A DNA stretch of 64,000 bases from Polytrichum commune (lineage: Eukaryota > Streptophyta > Polytrichopsida > Polytrichales > Polytrichaceae): NCBI GenBank assembly GCA_950295325.1, contig OX485805.1:43424758-43488757 (forward strand), given 5' to 3'. Made by a program: the position numbers and the translations under genes. This document shows, piece by piece, positions 1 through 11,735 of this stretch. The notes beneath the pieces were generated by a model. That model was given only the letters and a program-made list of their open reading frames with translations. It was not told where the DNA came from and made no database searches. Within the stretch, counting starts at the first letter, position 1; each line of letters starts with the position of its first letter.

Positions 1-435
1 CCGAACTTCCAATGGATCCAAGGCAGCCTCTTGTTCGTGAGCATGTTTGTGGGCATCGTGGTCGCCGGGAGCGCCGTGCTTTTGTGTTGGACCGCCCATT
101 CCAAAAGCAAGGAGAGAGAACTGATGGAAAATCATGCACATGCGGCGCGGGTTGTGGGCTCATATGAAAATGAGCTTGCTAGTGTTGATGACATTGAGTG
201 GGCTCATCCAACTTTGTATGATATGGCCGAGGGTTACATGTTTTCGCGCCCCGATTTTTCAAGGGAGTTTGATCAAGTTGTAAAGGATTTTGGACACGAA
301 GATGTCGGTGTTCTAGTTTCCGGCCCGGAGGGCCTTCAACATGTTGTGGCGAAGGAATGTCAAAGGTGGTCAGGTTTGCAAGCCACTTTGAAAGCCGAAA
401 TCTTTAATTATCATTCGGTTAGTTTCTCTCTATAG
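1..435 (+). CDS. Ferric reduction oxidase (FRO)-like C-terminus, partial
   Basis: This is the last exon of a gene that begins outside the window; the frame is open from base 1 to a TAG at 433-435. It encodes about 144 residues. A hydrophobic segment (about residues 9-30, rich in V, G, L) could be one membrane helix. Further on is a GVLVSGPEGLQ motif followed by a cysteine-containing helix, and the chain ends in HSVSFSL. In plant FROs, which move electrons from NADPH through FAD and haem to Fe(III) chelates at membranes, the NADPH-binding lobe ends in the same way, with V-C/S-G-P then a short ESISF-like tail, and carries membrane helices between the FAD and NADPH motifs. NADPH oxidases (RBOH) share the GP motif but usually end in a phenylalanine, so FRO fits better. 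The residue before GP is serine, where many family members have cysteine. Confidence 0.66.
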   Translation, partial: PNFQWIQGSLLFVSMFVGIVVAGSAVLLCWTAHSKSKERELMENHAHAARVVGSYENELASVDDIEWAHPTLYDMAEGYMFSRPDFSREFDQVVKDFGHEDVGVLVSGPEGLQHVVAKECQRWSGLQATLKAEIFNYHSVSFSL

Positions 436-3400
436 GAAACCAACATGCGCCTTTGCAAGTCAAAGTGCTATTGTTCTGGCTTTTGTAATATGGAATGTGA
501 AAATATGCATCCCACATGCATATTTCCTAAGCCAAATTCTCAATACATGACTTTTTGTATTATTTACACATTCTACACATAAGAATTTTTGTCATGGTAA
601 ACAACTAGTTTGTGTTGAGGTTTATTACTTGTGCAACCGAATGATGCTAATGCACTTGTTTATAGGGGAAAGCACTTTTCGATGTTGGAAAAGTGGCGGT
701 GAATAAAAATGAGTATTGCAACCCTAACCACTTCAGCATTTCCTATTAGCACTTTTTGGTTTCACAATTATGTAATTGATTACTTGGACTTTTGTTTTGA
801 TCACTTCATCTCTTTGTTTTTTTATTTGAATTGGTTAACAATGGGAGCCGAAGTTGAGTTTGTCTATAAAATGCTCAATTTTGTTCATAAATGTGCATTG
901 AAATTTTGTCCATGCAAAATAAATAACTTGAATAATCAAAAATATATTTTGGCTCTGACGATATGTCATAATGTCGTGCTTGCGACATGTAATACACGTG
1001 GACACTTATGTTATTAATAAAAAAATAGCTATCTAGAATCCAATGCCACATTTGACTTTCTTGACAACTTGTGGGAGGTTAGAATATAGGCCTAAAATAT
1101 CCAAAGCCACATCATCGCCCCTTCCCACTTATTTTCTATTTAAGAAATAGAAAATGCTACACAATAGCGAAGAGGGGACAAATGCATCTTATGTGCCAAC
1201 TTGCAGGTGGTTACCTAAACTAAAGTCCATCCAAACCTCTTGATGGATTCATCCAGTATTTGTTACCCGATGACTTTACTTGAGTGTCATGAATTCCTAG
1301 CCCTCAATTGGTTGTGAATACACATGTACTTCGCTATTGCAACGACCACACACATCCACATTTTCAATTTTGTTCAATGCATTTCTACCCACAAGTAAGT
1401 TTCCTTATATGAGCCACTACAACTACAAAGGCCACCACCCACATGATGCAAAATACTAAATAAGAACATCATTTTATCTGGGCCAAATATCGAGATTTAG
1501 CTGGGGCTGCGACCTCCAAGTCTCTTTATCATTGTTGTGTGTGCAAATAATTCCACGTGCACCCCATGATTTGTCAAATTGTTCCATAAACCACCCACCC
1601 ATCACAGTGGATCTTGCAATCATGGAGGGTAGCTTCTATGGAGAATAGCTTCTATGGAGAACAAAGTAATTCCTTTTTTATCCAAAAATGGAAGTTCTGA
1701 AAGCAAATTAAATCACATGTGAGAGCTATAACAAATCCTTCTATTTTTAATAGTAAAAGGAATGAAGGAAAAAAAAATTACTGAAAAATATATATAGATG
1801 ACAATCACAATGTCTCTTCCAAATGAAACTAATTATTCTAGATTTGAAGAATACAAGAATACACGAATTTTGTTCAAACCAAGCAAGCTAACCCTGCCAT
1901 CCATGATCTCAAAGTCAAACATGGTTGAAAAATGGCCTCTCTGACCATTCAGGGGTTATTGGAATGAGAATCAACAAATATAATAATACACCTTGAATAT
2001 AGAACCTTAATCAAACACAAAGTAATCTGCATTGGATTCTGACGTACAGGTAGATATCCAACAGAAACAGGTATACACATCCAACAGAAACCATATAGGT
2101 CATCTACACCTTTCACTTCAAAAATTCACAAGCTGTTCAAATTGACATTGAAAAAGAGAAAGGTCATGTGACAAATACAAACTGTTGTCAGATCTGTACA
2201 GATCCTGGAATCCAAAAGAGTGTTCATAACAGGTGCAATCACTTTAGGGCATAGGCTCTTCACGTTTATCTCTTTCGTGATTTGACCAAGTCACTATCCA
2301 TACTGTAGCTTATTGCCTTATTGCTTTAGTTGCCTACTTATTGCATTTTGGTCCTCTCTTACACTTTCAGTGGAGGCCCTGATCACACTCTCATACAGAG
2401 GCAAAGAACAAAGAACCCAGGAGCAATCATTTGAAGCGATGAAATCATGATTGCAACATTTGATAATTCCATAATTCAGCTTGATTACACTTCATCTTGA
2501 ATCAACTTGAGAAGTTCAAATATCCTTTCAGTAGACGTTGCAGAACCTGCCTGTTCTTAAATTTCTCAGCACTTTATTTCCACAACCAATGAAGTGCCAT
2601 ATGCAGATCGTTTTCTGATATTTGAGCCCAACACTAGACACATAGAATCAGCAATGGTACATCACGTTTCTCCACATAGAATCAATAACAGTATGTCACA
2701 TTCCTATTATTAATGTTCTCAATACCTGCTCAATTTCAGCTACCTGTTATATATATTCATTAGCTCACACAAAGCAAACAGGAACACCCATCCACAACTT
2801 CCAGCTTCAAACCACGGGATGAAACGGAACAATAAGGCATATTTCATATCTCCAGTTGTGACACCAAGTTTTTGTACAATCTGGGACTGAGAAAATGTGT
2901 CTGCATGCAGCACAAAATCCACATACCACTAACGAACAATCTCTGAAACCAACCTGCCTCATCAATGAGGGAATCGATGCAAATGAATTTACTAAAGGCA
3001 ATCCTTTCTCCACGGGTTTTGCCATCCTAAATTACTAGCAACCCGTGATACTTCTCTCTGCAATAAACAAATTAAAAAAAAAAGGTGAACAATTTTGCTG
3101 TAGGTAACATTGTCCAACTGACTACATAATCCAGAATTATTTCTCCCAACATGTCATCTATCTTCTAACTTGCTTTCAAAGGGCCAACAAACCAAACATT
3201 TGGTTTCACGATTCGGCCATGAGCGCTCCTGGCTTCAGACCATGTTTAAAGAGTCGAGATAGCGTCCCCTCTAAAAAGTCTAGGCAGCAACCCCTGTATT
3301 CAGGAGGACAAAAAGGAACCACACATCAATATTCCCATCCACTCCTTACTGGCAAATAAAATGGAACTACTCTCGGCTGTGAATTGTATCAAAAGGGATT

Positions 3401-4182
3401 CTCAACGAGGCCATCGTCCAGAAAAAAAATATTAAAATATTAAAACGAAAAAAGGTTCTGAACGCTCAATATAAGGACGCATATCTCGGATTGGTCTTGG
3501 TGGTGTACTATGATGGTGATATGCAGAGTGACAATATTTTTGCCCTTCCCAATCCACATCTCATTACCCAAAACTTTAGACAGCTTGAGCTCATCAAAAA
3601 TGGCCTCATAGAATCATCACAAAGCCCAGCATGGCATCAAGTTGCAGCCTACACTTGTATTAAAGCTACACATTACAGAAGCAATTGACATGGCCCGCAT
3701 CATCCCGGGGAGGAGCCAACAGTTTCCTAGTTAGCATCACCTGAAGCGTACATGAATGGAAGAAACAGAAACCGACTGTTTTATGGTGCTACAAGGAAAA
3801 GGAACAACGACGAGCCCCTGTCTACAGCATATCTAACGCCTCCATCCTGTGCTCTAGAACACCATTTGAACTGCGACCTACTTACTGACTAGTACGATCC
3901 TATCACCTAGGATAGAGCACAGAATCCTCAGCCTGCACTCTCCAACATAAAGATTAAAGTTGCAAAATTTCAACCAGATGCTCTCTTCCCTTGTGCAGAG
4001 AAAACGCGCATCTGCAAATGATTGATTAGCATCAGAAGTCATGTCACATGACCCTGGGAACAAACTGGTCCACGGCTACTAATAACCTATGCGGACAAAA
4101 TCTAAAAACTAGTTTCGTAAGCGAAAAGACCTTATGAACATAATCTGTCCCCCTAAGGTTGGTATGCAACCAAATGCAGTAA
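436..4182. other. Intergenic, FRO 3' flank to hnRNP 3' flank
   Basis: I see no convincing gene here. The first few hundred bases are probably FRO 3' untranslated DNA; an AATAAA lies at about 702-707. The stretch from about 3700 to 4182 is probably 3' untranslated sequence of the minus-strand hnRNP gene. Short open frames (for example at 709-1017 and 2740-3025 minus) have low-complexity AT-rich composition and no recognisable motif. Confidence 0.5.
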
Positions 4183-5997
4183 CTATCCAGTGCGGTCACC
4201 AGCAGCAGGGTAGGGCCTGAAACGAGCATCAGGACCTCGCTGTGTCTGCCTGCCTGCTACACCGTAGCCTCCCCCATAGCCTGCTGTTGTTCCATTACCC
4301 GCCGCCCCATCTGCAGCAGCTCCGCCGCCGCCGCCCCCAATACTGTATCCCCCACCACTACCTGCACCTACTGACCCTGTTGGGCCAGCACTGTATGAGT
4401 CGGTTCCAGCTGATCTCCATGTGCTATCTGTGTATCCCGAGCCGTAAGCATCTCCATAACCCCCAGTGAAGCTCGCGCTGCCTGTTCCCCCTGCTGAGCT
4501 TCCATACCCACCTGCACCAGATCCATACCCACTTCCACCCCGTCCACCATACCCAGAGGATCCGTACCCACTATCACTGCTTCCATAGCCATACCCAGCG
4601 GCACTCCCACCGTATCCGGTGGTGCTCCCAGTAGGTTGACCTACACCAGCCCCAGTTGTTCCCCATGCTCCATTGCCATATCCGCTCATGCTTCCTGCCC
4701 CACTTCCTCCATATGCCGTTGAGCTTCCTCCTGCACCATACCCTGCTGCTCCGGTTCCCCATGCACTTCTCCCTCCCGCTCCGGGTGCACTACCATACCC
4801 ACTACCTGCACCTCCACTGCCATACCCGCCAGTGCTGCCATAGCCACCTCCGCTTGGACTGCTAGTGTAGCCTGCGCTTCCGAAGCCTCCTCCAGCGCTG
4901 CCATAACCTCCGTTCCCGTAACCACTTCCGCCATAGCCTCCATTCATACCAGCACCATACCCGCTGCTTCCGTAGCCAGCACTCCCATACCCGGCAGCAC
5001 CGTATCCAGCATAACCGCCCCTGCCTCCAGAGACCTGGCCATACCGGGCATCTCCTCGGCTGCCATAGCCACTGCCGCCAACAGGGCTGGAATAGCCTTG
5101 GCCATAGCCAGATCCGTAGTTTCCACCTCGCCCTCCGCCACCTCCTCCGAAGCCACCGGCTGCACGGCCACCTCCACCGGTGCCCGCAGACAGCTCCTTG
5201 GGGATGGCTTTCTTCACCTCCACCATCTTCTCGTTGAGCTCATGGAACGATTTTGTGATCACATTTTCAACTGCATCCTCAGAATCAAACGTGATGAAGC
5301 CAAACCCACGAGGCCTTTGAGTATTGTGGTCATACATTACAACCACATCTGTAATAGTACCAAACTGCTCGAAATACTTTTTGAAGTCATCCTCAGTAAC
5401 GGTGGAGGCTAACCCCCCCACAAATATCTTCTTTGTCCTAGTGAGAGACGACGCGGGCCCTTGGCCACCTTGGTTGTTGCTCCTAGGGACACTCTGCTGC
5501 TCATCCCTCGGCACGGCTTTTTTCGCTTCCACCTAGAGTAACCAAAAAGTTTAAAGACAGCTACAACTAAGTTATAATAAACTATGACACATAAACAGCC
5601 TTTTTCCAACACTTGCCCCCCCCCACCACCACCACCCTCCTCCTTTCCTGCATTCATTCCTTCCTATAACCACAACCTTCCCGCACATCACATTACACAT
5701 GCTAATCTCACATACACACACATGGGACAGACCGCGCGCCCAGATGGATGGAGTTTCACATACCGTTCGGCCATCAATCGTGTGCTTCTCGAGGACGACC
5801 CGATCCGCCACGGTAGGGTCTGCGAAAATGACGAATCCGAACCCTCGCGCACGCCCCGTCGCCCTATCCTTCATGATGACGGTCTCCGCCACTTCCCCGT
5901 AACTCTTAAAGTAGTCTCTCAACTTCTCTTCCGTCGTCTCCCATGATATGCCGCCGATGAACAGCTTCCCCTGGTCGGAGTCCATTGCCACCTCCAT
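4183..5997 (-). CDS. Glycine-rich hnRNP with two RRMs
   Basis: Two exons, 5997-5764 and 5532-4183, joined in phase 0 across a GTATGT...TAG intron, give about 527 residues. RRM1 lies at about residues 9-78 (RNP2 LFIGGI, RNP1 RGFGFVIF) and RRM2 at about 115-190 (RNP2 IFVGGL, RNP1 RGFGFITF). A conserved VEAKKAVPRDEQ linker joins them and spans the splice junction. The last ~325 residues are almost entirely Gly, Ser, Tyr and Ala in GYGSxGYG-type repeats, a prion-like low-complexity tail. This is the layout of plant hnRNP A/B-type (RNP1-like) proteins, which bind pre-mRNA and mRNA in the nucleus and can join stress granules; the tail here looks longer than in typical ~400-residue relatives. The start ATG sits just before MDSDQGKLFIGGI, which is usual for the family. 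Many open frames on both strands across the Gly-rich tail are shadows of its codon pattern. Confidence 0.93.
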
Positions 5998-6660
5998 CTC
6001 CCTTTGCCTGCCTGCCTCCCTCCCTTACTCCTTACTTCCTTCCTACCACCACCGGCCCTGTTTCAAACCCCACCACCCTGCCCCGCCGCTACAAAAACCA
6101 AAACCACGCAACACAAAAACACATCCCCCCGTCCCCTATAAGCAACCAAACCACCAAACCCTAACGTACACAAAATGCCCCCAAGCCCCGCACTACCAAG
6201 AACGCGCTAACCACCGCAACCAACACCAAACCCTAGATCAACAAGAAAACCGACAAACGCCCGAGGCCGCGGGACGCCTTGAGCCGAAATGCAATCGCAA
6301 CGACGGCCAAGGTAGGAAGGTGATGCTAACTCACTTACCGGAAGTGATGGCGATGGCAAGGAAGGAGGGGCGTGGATGCATGAGCAGGCGCAGTAGGGCG
6401 AGCGAGGCGGGCCTTCTTGAGAACTGGTCCACGCTCGCAAGACGAAGAAACGAAAGAGCGGGCGGGTGCGCGACGCTGCACAACGCTCACAAAGGGAAGG
6501 GCAGGGAAGGGAAAGGGAAAGGGGAGGGGCCAACCTACCTCTCTCTCTCTCTCTTTCTCTCTCTCTCTTCTCTGTGTCTGCTGGAGAAGGGAGGAAGCCA
6601 GCTCGACGTTTGAAAGGAGCCTTTGTGTGTTATGCGGCACTCGGGCAGGTAATTAGTTAT
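5998..6660 (-). promoter_or_regulatory. 5' leader/promoter side of the hnRNP gene with a (CT)n tract
   Basis: The plus strand is strongly C-rich from 5998 to about 6190 and carries a CT/TTCTCT run at 6537-6572 (GA-rich in the direction of the hnRNP gene). Such tracts are common in plant 5' leaders. From about 6535 to 6660 the sequence resembles the dispersed repeat found at 7.1-8.2 kb and 11.2-11.7 kb. I cannot place a transcription start. Confidence 0.4.
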
Positions 6661-8185
6661 TTCCTTTGTTTTTTACCAGCCTTTGGGGTTTCATAAACCC
6701 TCGAGTCGAGTTGCAGCGATCGCTTACGAGAGATTGTGCGCCAAATGTCGAGAAGTATACGGTGGTGTAATTTTTTTTCATGGAGTAAGAAGGACTACGA
6801 ATTTGTTAATTTGTAAGGAGGACTGCGAATTTTTCACGATTAATTTGTTGATTTGTAAGGAGGTTTGCGAATTTGTTGGTGGTTTTAGTCTTGGAATTGA
6901 AATTAACTCTGACATGTTTTGAAGCCAACAGTTGGCTCGGGCGTATTACCAGTGTTAAGAGTCTGCCAACATATTGCGTTCGTTCCTCTTCACCTTTTTT
7001 TAGCACTCAGAACCAGGACATGTGTCGTGGCATTGTTGGTTCCTGCTTGATTGAAATTCCGGTACCATGTGGATTGTCGATGGGGTCTTGATCGGGAATA
7101 GGCGCCTCTACTACAGGTACCAAGGGAGAATTCGTGGATGGTTGTGTAGAGTTCAAGCATGAGTATTTTTAGCCAATTTAACACCTAAATCGAGGTCAAA
7201 AGATCTCGTATGTGTGAAGGAGGTTGAATCGAGGAGGGAGGGAGGGGCTAACATCTTTTCATTACTTTTCTCTCTCCACTTGTTGGAGAAGGGAGAAAGC
7301 TAGCTTAACGTTTGAAAAAAAACCTTTGTGTGTGTGTAGGTACTTAAATTGGCAGGTAATAAGTTAAACCATCCTTCTTTTTCTTTGCATAACATTAGTT
7401 GGTGTCATGATTAGCTTTAGCCTAAAAATACATGATATTTTCTTACCCTCCACACAACTTGAGATTTGGTTAACAATGTTTGTTTTTTCACTATATTGTG
7501 TTATATTCTCGACGTCTTTGCAGCAAGATTCATGTCCCACCCAACTCCTCAACTTTGTTGGGTGATATTATGTGGCTCGGGCTTCGTAGCATCTAAGTTG
7601 CAAGGAGGGAGGGTGAATGTGTTGATTGTTGTGCGGAGCTCAGGGATTGATAATTTTTGGCCAAAATAATACATAAATCATGGTCAAACATCCCAAATTT
7701 GTTCCTCAAGGTTAATTTAAGAAGGGAGGGAGAGGCTAACATTTTTCTCTCATTTTGTTATGGTTTGTTCCCTCTTTCCCTCCCTACCTAACAAAGAAGG
7801 GAGAGAGTCAACTCAACATACGAAAGAAACCTTGGTGTGTGTGTATGGGGTACTTATGTAGGTAAGTTATTTTGTATGTTTTTACCAACGTTCCTTTTTT
7901 GGCTTCATAGCACCTAAGTTGCAAGGGGGAAGGTGAATACGTGGAGTGTTGTGTGGAGCCCTAGTTGATATTCTGGCCAAAATAACACCTAAATCATGGT
8001 CAAGGATCCCAACTTTGTTCATTGACATTAAAATAGGAATGAAGGGAGAGGCTTAACATATTTTCTACTGTTTTTGTTGTTATTTTTCTCCCTATTTTTC
8101 TCTCTTTGCCTAGTGGAAAAGGGAGAAAACCAACTTGATATATTTCAAAAGAACCTTTGTGTGTGTGTGCATCTCAAATTTGCCT
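6480..8185. repeat. Degenerate dispersed repeat, four neighbouring copies
   Basis: Four related stretches, at about 6500-6660, 7090-7370, 7590-7875 and 7905-8185, share the same order of landmarks. These are: a 'wrote-off' start of the type GTGAATACGTTGATTGTTGT; then TTGGCCAAAATAACACCTAAATC; a GGGAGGGAGGGGCTAACAT block; a CT-rich tract; a GGAGAAGGGAGAAAG block; TTTGAAA...CCTTTGTGTGTGTG; and a GGTACTTA...GGTAATAAGTT end. Not every copy has every block. The copies differ from each other by many substitutions and small indels, so they are old. Two more lie at 11.2-11.7 kb. I do not recognise the superfamily. Confidence 0.6.
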
Positions 8186-8556
8186 TCTATGAGTTGTTAT
8201 ATTGTGACAATCTATTCACAATCAGCCATTGTAAAGGCATTGTAAATTTTTTAAAAAAATGACTAAATATGTAATGTTTCAATAGAGAATATCTCAATGT
8301 TGTTGCAATTGAAGTATGCCACAATGTTGATCCAAATTGAACATGTTCAATGCGAATTTCGTACATGATTGTAATACTATGGTTGGAAATTGGTCTTGAA
8401 ACAATGTCTTGACAATGGTTTGTCAATGGCTGTTGATTCTTTGCCTTTACAATGCTCAATTGTTTCAATGTTGGAAAGTTCTACTGTTATTCAATATAGA
8501 TACAATATTGTGTGAATACAAAAGCAAATACTCAATCAAAAAGTATGAATTTTGTA

Positions 8557-11180
8557 TCAAAATTTGTATTTATTGAGAAAGAAATGTCCTACCTTTGAAA
8601 AGTTGGGTACTATATGTATTGCACGTAATATATTAGCAACTTCAAAAACAACATAGGATGTAGGCAAAGATTGCCACACAAGCTCATGACAACCAACTAG
8701 TCTAGAAAGGTGATTTGCAAGCACTTCCCTGTACATTCTAAGAAATACCAATTCTTTGCAAAGTTTTTCCCCATCTTCACTTATCACATTTACCTTAAAG
8801 AGAAGCCTTATCTGTCCATATGATGTCACTTCATCTTGGCCACTTGCTTCCATTTGAACGGCTACACTACTAAACCAAGGTCTGTGATGAAAGGAATGTA
8901 CTGCTCTTGCGTACATAGGCCAATCATCAAAGCGATTAGAAGACCCTGATGGTATGGCCAAGGATGTAAAAATTTGGATGACCTGCATTAGAATCCATGC
9001 ATTGGTTAATAATGTTTCTTATAACATAATTACAAGACTGAATCGACACACTACTTTCATTGATTCTTCTATGAATATTATAGACATACAAACTATTAAA
9101 GGTTAAGTAAACAAGCCTATCATGATTTTACATTTACCTCATCTGAAACCAACTTGTTATCCATTTTATATAGGCCAAATGCTCCAATAAATTGTTGACG
9201 TAACTCAGGCTGCTCCATCAAGATCCTTTGTGCACTTTTGGGTACAAAATTTAATTGTGTTGAGGCATAAGAAAATTGAAAATCTTCTTTCATCCAAGAT
9301 AATTGCACGTTGACCCGATCTCCATATAGTATATTGGCTCATGTTGCAACAACCTTAGACATAATATGTTAATAAGGTTAGTAGATTGTTTTTCCTCAAC
9401 ACCTTATAAAATCATAAACCCATTTTAAAAATTCTAAAATAACCTCTAGATGGAAAGGAAGTTGAAGTATTCAGTTCATCAAGTGTAGGGAAGTTGAAGC
9501 ATTCACCTCATCAAGTGCAGTGTATTTTTCAGCCTTGGTCTTTTCCTCATATCCATCCTTGTTCATTGATAGTTTTCGCAAAGCATTTAATTTGTAGTTG
9601 TGTTTTAAAATTTGAGATGTTGCATTCCTTTTGTTACTTGCTCTGTAACCCCTCTTCATTAGTGTAATATGAAGTTGTTCATATTGGTTAGTGTTATACT
9701 CCCACGGAAGTCCTAATCTGCGTATACAATCTGAAAAATGTGACATAGCATGAATTTTGATTGTTTTGAAGCCTAATTTTTGCCACCTTCCCATAGCTTG
9801 TTTGAAAGTCATAACAACCCTGGAATCAAAACAAACAATATTCATTAGTAAAAACTTATATACCAACACATATTTTATTGAAATATTACGAGACTTTTAC
9901 ACATATACATTGTTGTTGCACTAAGCAAGTGAATTAATATTACCTGTTCATGGTGTCGTCCATGAGTTCCAATGAGTTGTTGGTGTGCTCAGGGCTTCGA
10001 CTTGCCAACTTGTACCATTTCAAAAACATTACAAAAGCCTTGATGACATTATCCTCAAAGAGATTGATAAGACAAAACACAATCACCTGTTCAAAACACA
10101 TACAATAATATCTTTGTAAGTGTTATAGAAATAATGCATACTAAAAAAAAAACCAAGTAAGAAACAAAACTAATACATGTAGACCTTACCTGCATTACAG
10201 CCCGCTGCTCAAAAGCAGCAAAGTTAGCATTGGAGTTGAAGTAGCCTCCTTTATCAATGCCTGGAACTTTGTAATAGGAGTACCTTGATTCTTTTTGTAT
10301 TGTTGCCAAATGCTTGTCCAATTCAAAAATGGCCTTAGAAGTGCAGACTGCCCCTTCACTTGACATATCTCTCAAAATTGAAACCAAGGTTTTAAAAATT
10401 CCAATATCTGCTTGGTGGAGTACATCAACATTGATAGCTGCATATGGATTGCCAAGTTTAGTAGTTCCCCCATTGAACCCCCAAAGAGCACTCTATAAGA
10501 ATACACATACCAAGTAAACCATCAGTATGCATTAACCCCTTATTTGATGCTAACCCCTCAAGACATGATTTTCCTTAATTCTTTATTTGATGTTATCAGG
10601 ACATGATTTTGTTTTATCAGAATTTCATTTGTAGGCTATTAGTTTTCAACAATTAAGTTTTCAACAATACTGAACGATTAAGAATCTGAGATATTGAAGA
10701 TGCTTAAAGTAAAAACAAACTTACCGCAACAGGATGGAGTGACCACGCCTTAGACAAGTTATCATAATCCTTTTTGGTGTTTTAATTTTTTCATGCCTCC
10801 ATCATTGTAAGATATATCTTCTCCATTTCTTCCTCTGTACGCATTGAAAACCTCTTGTCAACATCGCTAAGATGGTATTTTCCACACATACAAACGCTAC
10901 AAGGTGATTGACACTTGTTGGTGTCGTAGGTACACGTCACCTGCCATATCAAATTTCAAAACATTAGTTAGGGATCAATGAATAATTCAAGTGAACCATC
11001 ATCACTTAATTTATCTTTTCTACAATCCAATGGGGATAAGGAACATAACACTCTCATTGTTACTCTCATCAATTGTAATCACAATAGAAAAGTCAAGTAC
11101 CTTACACCCTTCATGATGGTCACATATGTAAGAGAATAGCAATGGGAAAACCCAATGAGAAGAGCCCCATGGATCCACAA
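8557..11180 (-). pseudogene. Plavaka-like (CACTA-related) DDE transposase, decayed
   Basis: Consecutive minus-strand exons can be read at about 11180-11101, 10940-10725, 10492-10190, 10086-9944, 9819-9507, about 9330-9138 and 8982-8557, with consistent GT..AG sites and phases. They encode roughly the last 500 residues of a transposase. Recognisable pieces are: FPLLFSYICDHHEGCK with a following cysteine cluster; SLHPVA then SALWGFNGGT; a DVLHQADIGIFKTLV stretch (the D-LHQ-G-FK motif); a KIHAMSHF...LPWEYNTNQYEQLHI block; and a C-terminus with YARAVHSFHHRPWFSSVAVQ and NILRAIHIVPNF. This order is that of Plavaka-type transposases, best known from fungi. In the exon at 10940-10725 the frame is broken by an in-frame TGA and a nearby TAA (around 10777-10788), so I call it a pseudogene. 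The N-terminal part was not found; the DNA beyond 11240 is the dispersed repeat. Confidence 0.66.
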
Positions 11181-11239
11181 GTCGAAGGCCACTGCAAACA
11201 GTTTATTCAACATTTGTTTCAACATTGGCAATTCATAGC

Positions 11240-11735
11240 ACCTAGGCAGCACAGGGGATGGTTAATATGTTGATTGCTATGTAGAGCCCGGGGATTGATA
11301 TTTTGGCCAAAATAACACATAAACCATGGTCATACATTTGAAATGAACCTTTTGTGTGGTACTTAGGTAATAAATTTTCTTTTGTACTAGCCTTCCTTCT
11401 TTGGCTTGGACTCGGCGATATTTCATAGCACCCAATGTACCAAAGGGAAGATGAATACGTTGTTTGCTATGTAGAGCCCAAAAATAAACATGTTAAATTT
11501 AGCCCACATAACACCTAAATCAAGGTCAAAAACCCCAAATTTGTGAATCGAGCTTAAATTATGACAAATTAACAACAAAACCGTGGAGGGAGGGAGGAGA
11601 GGAGGAGGGAATGAGGGAGGGAGGGAGGGAGGGAGGAGCCCACCACTCTCCTTTTTTCTCTTTGCTTGTTTTAGAAGGTAGAAAACCAACTCAACATTTG
11701 AAAGGAATCATGTGTGATACTTAGGTAATAAGCAA
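11240..11735. repeat. Two further copies of the 6.5-8.2 kb repeat
   Basis: Copies at about 11240-11375 and 11415-11735 repeat the landmarks of the 6.5-8.2 kb family (TTGGCCAAAATAACACATAAA, a GGGA-rich tract at 11580-11640, TTTGAAAGGAATCATGTGTG, then TACTTAGGTAATAA). The GGGA run in the second copy has expanded into a simple repeat. They flank the upstream side of the transposase relic. Confidence 0.55.

Noticed and set aside
1..435. NADPH oxidase (RBOH) identity for the partial gene
   Set aside because: The tail HSVSFSL and the membrane helix before the NADPH lobe match FRO better than RBOH, which usually ends in a lone Phe.
4242..5536. Several open frames on both strands over the hnRNP tail (e.g. 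4368-4610, 4686-4943, 5098-5412)
   Set aside because: They are shadows of the Gly/Ser/Tyr-codon repeat; only the frame continuous with two RRMs makes sense.
5948..6613. 221-residue open frame on the plus strand upstream of the hnRNP gene
   Set aside because: Low-complexity Pro/Arg translation of the C-rich leader and CT repeat; no motif and no splice support.
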